From NCBI RefSeq assembly GCF_030253575.1, contig NC_080568.1:30407001-30471000 (forward strand): a DNA stretch of 64,000 nucleotides. The letters run 5' to 3'. The position numbers and the translations under genes were made by a program. Positions within the stretch are counted from its first letter, which is position 1. Every line of letters begins with the position of its first letter. This document shows positions 58,070-64,000 of the stretch, one piece after another. The stretch comes from Rhododendron vialii. Lineage: Eukaryota > Streptophyta > Magnoliopsida > Ericales > Ericaceae. The notes beneath the pieces were generated by a model. It was not told the DNA's origin, searched no databases, and saw only the letters and a list, made by a program, of their open reading frames with translations.

Positions 58070-58640
58070 TTCATGATCAATTGGACCGGTCGAAACCTCG
58101 GAAGCCCAAACGTTGTTTAATTGCAAATTACCCGATTTAGCACATTTTGGACGAGCTCCGATTTGGCACACTACCCTAGGTTGATGATCAATGGTGGTTT
58201 TCGGCCTAATTCCTTCGATTAGGCCTCCAATTGGACGTTTTTGCCATTTTAGAAAATATTTGTTTCATTAATAACTTTTAGCATATAATTTCATAAAAGT
58301 TGATTCTTTTTGAGAAAGTCATGTTTTTCTTTCTTTTTATCAATTTTATTATTTTCCTCAAATTTTGGGAATTTTTCGTTTTTGAGTTAGAGTTTTGCTA
58401 GAGTTACGCATTTTTCCTATAAAAGGGGTTGTAACCTAATGTTTATGCAACTTTTTATCAATAATATTCAGACATTGTCTTTTTCTCTCGTAGACTCGAG
58501 TTTATCATTCGTTCGATTAGTACGCAACTAATTTCTTTGTTACTTCCAATACGTCAGAATTATTATGGAACACCCATTGCAACTACCTTGTCGACAGGAA
58601 AAAGTATACTTATCTTGTGTCGATAGATAACCATCCCCCA
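58070..58640 (+). mobile_element. LTR-like sequence (possible solo LTR)
   Basis: A block with a promoter-like CCTATAAAAGGGGTTGTAAC at about 58418, followed by an AATATT-rich leader and a CTCTCGTAGACTCGAG stretch, resembles an LTR U3-R-U5 order. The ends and any target-site duplication are not resolved. Confidence 0.4.
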
Positions 58641-60431
58641 ATTATGGCTTTTCGCTATTGTTCTTTTTTGTTACAGCTGTCCTGTCATGCTTTCAATAGT
58701 GTTCTGATTTCTTGTTTTATACCTTTCCTTAGTGAAATGATGAGATGCTTCACTTGGGTTTACTTATCACCATTACTTGCTTAATTACAGCTGCTGAATC
58801 TGAATTCCACGTAATTTGTGAGGGTATTGAATATTTTGCACTTCCTTTTCTTGCACTTGCATAGTTTCCTCAATACGAAATCTCAATATGTTGGATATTG
58901 TACTTCTAAAAAAGAGGCGATTAATCCTCATCAGAAGTAGTACTTTTTGAGCTATGTTGTTGAACTTGTTAGTATCAAAACATCAACAAATCTTCTCGTG
59001 AATTATAATGGTTCAAATCACGTTCTTCTTTGTATCTGTTTTGCTTATGTTATCGGGGGCAATTTTTGTTGGTCGAGGCAACGACAGGACAAAGAATATA
59101 ATTATGGTCTCATTTTCAGTTGGATGTTCACTTTTGGCTCTTCATTTGTTTTCCTCTGAATACACTAGGCTTGTATTACTTCACCCTCGGAAAGGGATCT
59201 GCGCAAAGGAGATCTTGATGAGGGAACCTTATTTAGTTTTCTCTGCACTATTGCTCTTCTTAAAGGTGTCCCTTTATTTCTTCCCAGGGATAATGTCTAA
59301 TTTAATTGCTTTGTGGTTGGCTTTCGTCCCACATTCATCTAAATGTGGGAGTCCTTGCAGAGTTGAGCCATCTTTTGTGGTGAGTTTTCCATGTGATGAT
59401 TCTCAGAGGGTTTGGAGCAAGCTAAAGTGGGTGTAAAACCAGAAACTTGCATTATGGAGCTAGGACGCATGGTCCTTGGCCTCTGTGTCCTTGGGGGAGA
59501 CTTCCTCGGGAAGACCGATTGCCCAAGGGGACTACAAAAATGAAGCTTGGTTTCATTTGACAAAAAATATATCGAATGAGGAGGTACTTGACATACTGAG
59601 GAGTGACACAATCACGTAGGGTTTTCGCTTTTGATAGGTACGTTGTTTCGCTTCTTACTTTTTTTGCTTTCATATCTTTACTTGAATTTATCTGTATCCA
59701 AGAACCGAAGTAGTTCTTATGTTATGACTTATTATGAGGGATTCCCAAGACAAGAAAGACGTAAATTTTGGAACAATGATATTGTGATGTACACTAGCAT
59801 GATTGTATTCAAGGGATGTCTTATTCTAAACTAATCGAGGATTTTTTCTTTTACTGTTTAGCGGACGTTCCATTTCATCCTATTATGTAAAAGAGGAATG
59901 TTCAACACAATGTATGCGAGCATTCATTTGATCGATTCTCCTCGGGTATGATGGTATACCTTACATTTACGTAAGGAAATGTTTAGTGCTTATCGGTCTA
60001 TATCTTACGGTAGTACTCGTCCTTTTGAGAAGTTATTCTTCTGTTTTAAAAGAAGCTAGACATTTTAGGAGGGATCTTGCTCCTCTCTAGTTTGGTTTTC
60101 TGCTGGATGAACATTTTGTTGGGCCGCTACTGGTCTCATTTCGATGATCTGAACTGTTTGATTATATTAAGTTATTAACTTGGTGCATAGTTGGAACCAT
60201 TGCCCATCCTATTGACAACCTTTTTGGTCTAGATTTGATCTTCAACTTGACTCTTTCCGATCAAAACCTGACCAAATCCAAGACTAGGGAAAATCGGATT
60301 AAACTTTGCAATGAACTCTCTGTTACAGGCCCAATCATCTCGGCTATACTTTGCATATTCTTCAAATCAATTTCTTTTACAAATGAATCTTTCTGTTTTG
60401 CAGCAGGGATCTCCGCCAGGATCTTTCCATG
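58641..60431. other. Intergenic, unrecognised open frames
   Basis: The plus-strand frame 59008-59436 (142 codons) is hydrophobic with several potential membrane segments (ITFFFVSVLLMLSGAIFV) but has no family match that I can name. A second frame overlaps it. No other signal seen. Confidence 0.35.
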
Positions 60432-60439
60432 ACTATAAG

Positions 60440-60743
60440 TAGGGGTGTGCACGGGTCGGGCGGGTTGGTTTTGACCCAAAACCCGACCCGACCATGTCGG
60501 GTAATAATATTTAGGCCCACAAACCGAACAACACAGGTGGTAAGAACCGTCCATGAGCCCGATTCTTTACTTCAGGTCGGGTCGGGTCCAACCCCACGGG
60601 TAAGGATTAACGCACCAATCCGAACCCTGAACCAAAATCTAATTTTTAACAGAAAGTAAACCCGCACCCGTCCGAACCACATGTTCGACACCGCCCGAGA
60701 CCCGTCGGGTCGGGTCGGGTCCGCGGGTTTTTGCACACCCCTA
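60440..60743. mobile_element. hAT-type MITE, 304 bp
   Basis: The ends read TAGGGGTGTGCACGGGTCGG and, on the opposite strand, TAGGGGTGTGCAAAAACCCG, giving a 12-bp perfect terminal inverted repeat. ACTATAAG flanks both sides (60432-60439 and 60744-60751), the 8-bp duplication of hAT elements. The interior has many GGGTCGGGT/ACCCGACCC strings able to pair. Confidence 0.9.
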
Positions 60744-60751
60744 ACTATAAG

Positions 60752-61520
60752 TATTTTTGGTTCTGCATTTGTAATTCATATCTAGCATTGTTGGTTTTTT
60801 TTTTTCTTTTCTGAAACATGCTGAAGTTTTGCGCTCAAAACCTTTGCGAGCACTGATAATCGATGATGGAATTCGACAGCGAGTAACATATGTTGGAATC
60901 GAACAGATTATGTTACTACAATGAGGCTTTCAACTTATCTTACCAGTTTAGGCTTGTCTTTGATTTATTTTGATGGGTTAAGACGGTAATTAGCTCAAAA
61001 GTGATCTGGAAAAATGGCCACCATGTGGCTATTATTTGACAAATAGTGAATTACGATTAGGAATCGATCAATGGGAGCCTACAATCATGATAACGTTCAG
61101 TAGAACCCGAAGAGAAGAATATGTCTTCAGAAAATTATTTTGACCGGGACAAAGATAGGTGCGTAAACAAGTTGTTTTTGTAGACGCGTTTTGAATGACT
61201 GTTTATTGTATCACCACTGACTGCCCTCCCTAGATGGCATGCCGGTGGACTGTGAATATGTGCAAAAAATTATTGAGTTGGATTACGTATTGTACCCCAG
61301 TACACATTATTTAAAGAGAGAGACTTGTATTGAGATGACTTAGTCATTTGATTACAATTATAAAGAAGGGTAGACTCTGGCTTGACTCGGTGTTTTTGGG
61401 TTAAAGAATCAGTACAAAGAAAAAAAGACCGATGACTCTGGCTTGACTCGGTGTTTTTGGGGTTAAATAATCAGTATGGCAATCTTTAATAGCAGAACTT
61501 GACTTAGAATTATGTGAAAC
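60752..61520. other. Upstream of kinase pseudogene 2
   Basis: No LRR coding sequence is recognisable in front of the kinase. A repeat of ATGACTCTGGCTTGACTCGG, TGTTTTTGGG-type text occurs at about 61372-61400 and 61431-61460. Confidence 0.5.
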
Positions 61521-62720
61521 ATGACACCCGTTTTGGCGTTGCTTACTCCCATCATTTCTTTTCTCATCACAGTTTTCATTTCCATAATCCTTGCAATTGC
61601 ATGTTTTTGTTGTTGTAAGACCAAAAAAATCGAACCTGAGGCAAGAGCAACGAGCAATGGGGATTTTTGTTCCATATGGAATTACAATGGGAGAATTGCA
61701 TATGAAGACATCATCAAAGCAACCAACGACTTCAACATCAAGTACTGTGTCGGAACTGGTGGATACGGAAGAGTGTACAAAGCCCAGTTGCCAAGTGGGA
61801 AAGTTGTTGCCTTGAAGAAACTTCATCGTTTGGAAGCAGGGGAGCCAGCTTTCGACAAGTCTTTCAGGAATGAGATCCAAATTTTAACTAATGTACGACA
61901 TAGGAACATCGTGAAGCTTTACGGGTTTTGTGTGCACAATAGGTGCATGTTCCTGGTAGACTAGTACATGAAAAGGGGAAACTTATTTCGTGCCCTCAAA
62001 AGTAACGCCAGAGCTGTTGAAATAGGATGGATTCATAGGGCAAACATCGTTGAAGCAATAGCACATGCTTTATCCTACTTGCATCATGATTGCGCACTAC
62101 CTATTGTTCACCGAGACATATCGAGCAAAAACATTTTGTTGAACTCTTGGTTGGAGGCTTTTGTCTCTGACTTTGGCATTGCTAGACTGTTGCATCCTCA
62201 CTCATCAAATCAAACTGTTATTGCAGGCACTTACGGATATATTGCACCAGGTAGCAATAATACTTTTGTAATTGAAGCAACATCTATTGTTATTTATTTA
62301 TCTTAAGTCCTCTTTTTGTTTTCTTCAGAACTTGCCTATACAATGGTTGTGACAGAAAAGTGCGATGTTTATAGCTTTGGAGTGGTGGCGCTCGAAACAA
62401 TCATGGGAAGGCATCCAGGCGACCTCATAACATCCTTGGGGTCACCTCCAATCCAAAACATGATGATAACAGATGTCTTAGATCCGCGCCTTCCACCTCC
62501 AACAAATCCAATGGTTGCCGGGAACATTGTTCTAGTTGCTACGATAGCATTCGCATGTTTACGTCCTGAGCCCAGGTCTAGACCAACGATGCTACGCTTG
62601 TCTCAAGAGTTTCTTTCTCGTCGGAAGGCTCTAGCTGCACCCCTTCATACAGTATCACTTTTGCAGCTATGGAATCAGAAAATGAACTTTGTCCGGCAAT
62701 CAAATGAAGTGATTAATTAG
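61521..62720 (+). pseudogene. MIK2-like receptor kinase 2, kinase domain nearly intact, one premature stop
   Basis: Exon 1 is 61521-62250 and exon 2 is 62329-62720, with a 78-bp GT-AG intron at the same place as in pseudogene 1. Reading: transmembrane helix (LLTPIISFLITVFISIILAI), Cys-rich juxtamembrane CFCCCKTKK, glycine loop GTGGYGRVYKA, catalytic-lobe Lys (VVALKKLH), HRDISSKN (RD-type kinase), DFG (VSDFGIARLL), APE split by the intron, [11 protein letters not shown], and an end at NEVIN. The only obvious lesion is TAG at 61962-61964, where relatives have Glu in LVYEYM (here LVD-stop-YM). The LRR ectodomain and signal peptide are missing. A truncated, recently disabled copy is most likely. 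Translation from the internal Met at 61968 would lack the ATP-binding lobe. An AATAAA lies at about 62831. Confidence 0.85.
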
Positions 62721-63044
62721 TGCCCAAGTTTGAAAAGAGTATCACATCCTTGTCTACCTTTAGGTTACAACTTACAACCATTATGAACAGATCCTATTTA
62801 TATTCAAGCCACTCTAAATATGGTTTGTTCAATAAAAATGGTTTATTTATATTCAACCCATCTTTCCATATCCCTCCAAACCATGTTCTAGCCTTACGCC
62901 CCACCTCAAGCCTACCACAATGATCATAATCATTTAGCTTAAATTGTTACGACGTACCTTGTATCCTGTATCTCATAATAATTAGTAACTCTCCTTTCAC
63001 TCCGTTATCACTGTTCAATTTGTATTGGCTTTTTTTATTATTAT
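62721..63044. other. 3' flank of kinase pseudogene 2
   Basis: AT-rich, no gene recognised. It ends at the junction with the third repeat copy. Confidence 0.5.
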
Positions 63045-64000
63045 TGAAAAGCTTGTTGAGTATACTTTATAAATCAAGTGGATTGAATCAAAATTAGTTC
63101 TAGGGGATTCACTCATTCCTTAAGAGGTCGACAAAATTCAAAAGGCTTTCCACACTTTTTCAAAGCACACAAAAACTGTTTCACCAACGGGATTCGTCCA
63201 AGGTGATCAAGGCTGGGCTTATACATTGAGCAAATTTGGGTTTCTACACGACCACTATCACTTGACAAGGACATCAACCACACTACCACTACCACCGTTT
63301 GATTACCCTCGTTGCACTAGATCTGTCGCCACCGCCTTGAGCACAAACACTTCACTACTGCTTATTGCATCCAGAATATTCTCTCTTGATGTATTGCATC
63401 TCAGGCGCATATAGTTGTGGCTCGGAGGCAACTAATGAAATTACGTAGGTCATTCTTTTTGGAAGTTCTGCTTATTATGAGTTCATGTTCGCCATTCCTA
63501 GAGACTTCTAACTTTGAAAAAAATGTTAAACTTCCTGCAATCGGTTTTGGAAACCTACAACTATGGAAACAACTTAATATATCACAAATACCAATGGTAA
63601 GGGTCACCTCACCCTCACCCGTAAGGTTGTACCACAACGTGGTATGTCCATTAGTTTGTCCTCTAGGATGAACTCCACTTCTCTGCTTCTACTAATTGAC
63701 TAGAAATAATTTGGTGGTGGCTAATTTTTTTGATAACTCACGTATTCGGGCTAGCTTACACGAACCTCCATCGATTAATTCTGGGGGTTCAATCCCACTA
63801 CCCACCTATTGAGAGCCCAATTAGATTGATGATGGCTAATTTGACAATATATATGAAATCCTCAATGAGATAATTTTGCTCTGAGATCGGAATTTTCAAG
63901 GAATTCTATGTGGATGGAACTTTTGAATCCGTTTCACACTGGCTTCTTGTGCCTCTATTATCCTTGACCAGTCCTTATAATGTTTAAGGGTTTGCATTTT
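63045..64000 (+). repeat. Repeat copy C (matches 41650-42610), continuing past the window end
   Basis: It starts within a family-2 unit at TTGAAAAGCTTGTTGAGTAT and passes through the same family-2/family-1 junction (CACTACTGCTTATTGCATCC) as copy B. It then follows family 1 to the window end. It contains one GC palindrome pair at about 63398-63425. Offset from copy B is about 21.4 kb. Confidence 0.85.

Noticed and set aside
59008..59436. 142-codon hydrophobic ORF as a membrane-protein gene
   Set aside because: Hydrophobicity follows from T-rich sequence, an overlapping frame is equally open, and no family resemblance was seen. It is kept only as an unrecognised frame.

Overview
This is plant nuclear DNA, most likely from a eudicot. 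It is AT-rich, with GT-AG introns, a plant-type NF-YC transcription factor, plant receptor-like kinases, a prolamin-like Cys-rich secreted protein, and plant transposons (TRIMs, solo LTR, Tourist/hAT/Mutator-type MITEs, tRNA-derived SINEs, LINE fragments). The species cannot be read from the sequence. Real genes are few; most of the window is repeat.

Layout. 1-9.6 kb: intergenic sequence with an orphan tubby-domain exon (1850-1979), SINE-like elements, and a small intact secreted prolamin-like gene on the minus strand (5267-5665). 9.6-11.8 kb: a three-exon minus-strand gene for RAMP4, the 68-residue ER translocon-associated membrane protein; its exons are too short to show as long ORFs. 12-19 kb: intergenic sequence with old dispersed duplications. 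19.2-21.2 kb: an intact NF-YC gene on the minus strand. An imperfect long hairpin lies just past its stop codon. A 21-bp minisatellite lies upstream of its start and is split by a Tourist-like MITE. 21.7-22.7 kb: a 958-bp palindrome with LTR-like content, flanked by a 5-bp target-site duplication.

24-49 kb is the most unusual part. Broken fragments of a DnaJ-associated zinc-ribbon family occur in mirrored (+/-) pairs around two related repeat families. Both families carry many copies of a 15-bp GC-rich palindrome, TGCGCC-YNR-GGCGCA, often set 21-24 bp apart in otherwise AT-rich DNA. A block of about 6.6 kb (about 27957-34540) is repeated at about 41962-48508. A third copy starts at about 63045 and runs off the window, sharing a junction with the second. 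This suggests larger-scale tandem duplication.

49-62.7 kb is a receptor-kinase graveyard. It holds an LRR receptor-kinase pseudogene interrupted by a solo LTR and a Mutator-type MITE with a TRIM in its intron, a second TRIM, a LINE 3' end, and two MIK2-like kinase pseudogenes. The second kinase has only one premature stop and lacks an LRR ectodomain. The three intact genes (prolamin-like, RAMP4, NF-YC) are functionally unrelated, and no operon-like organisation is expected.
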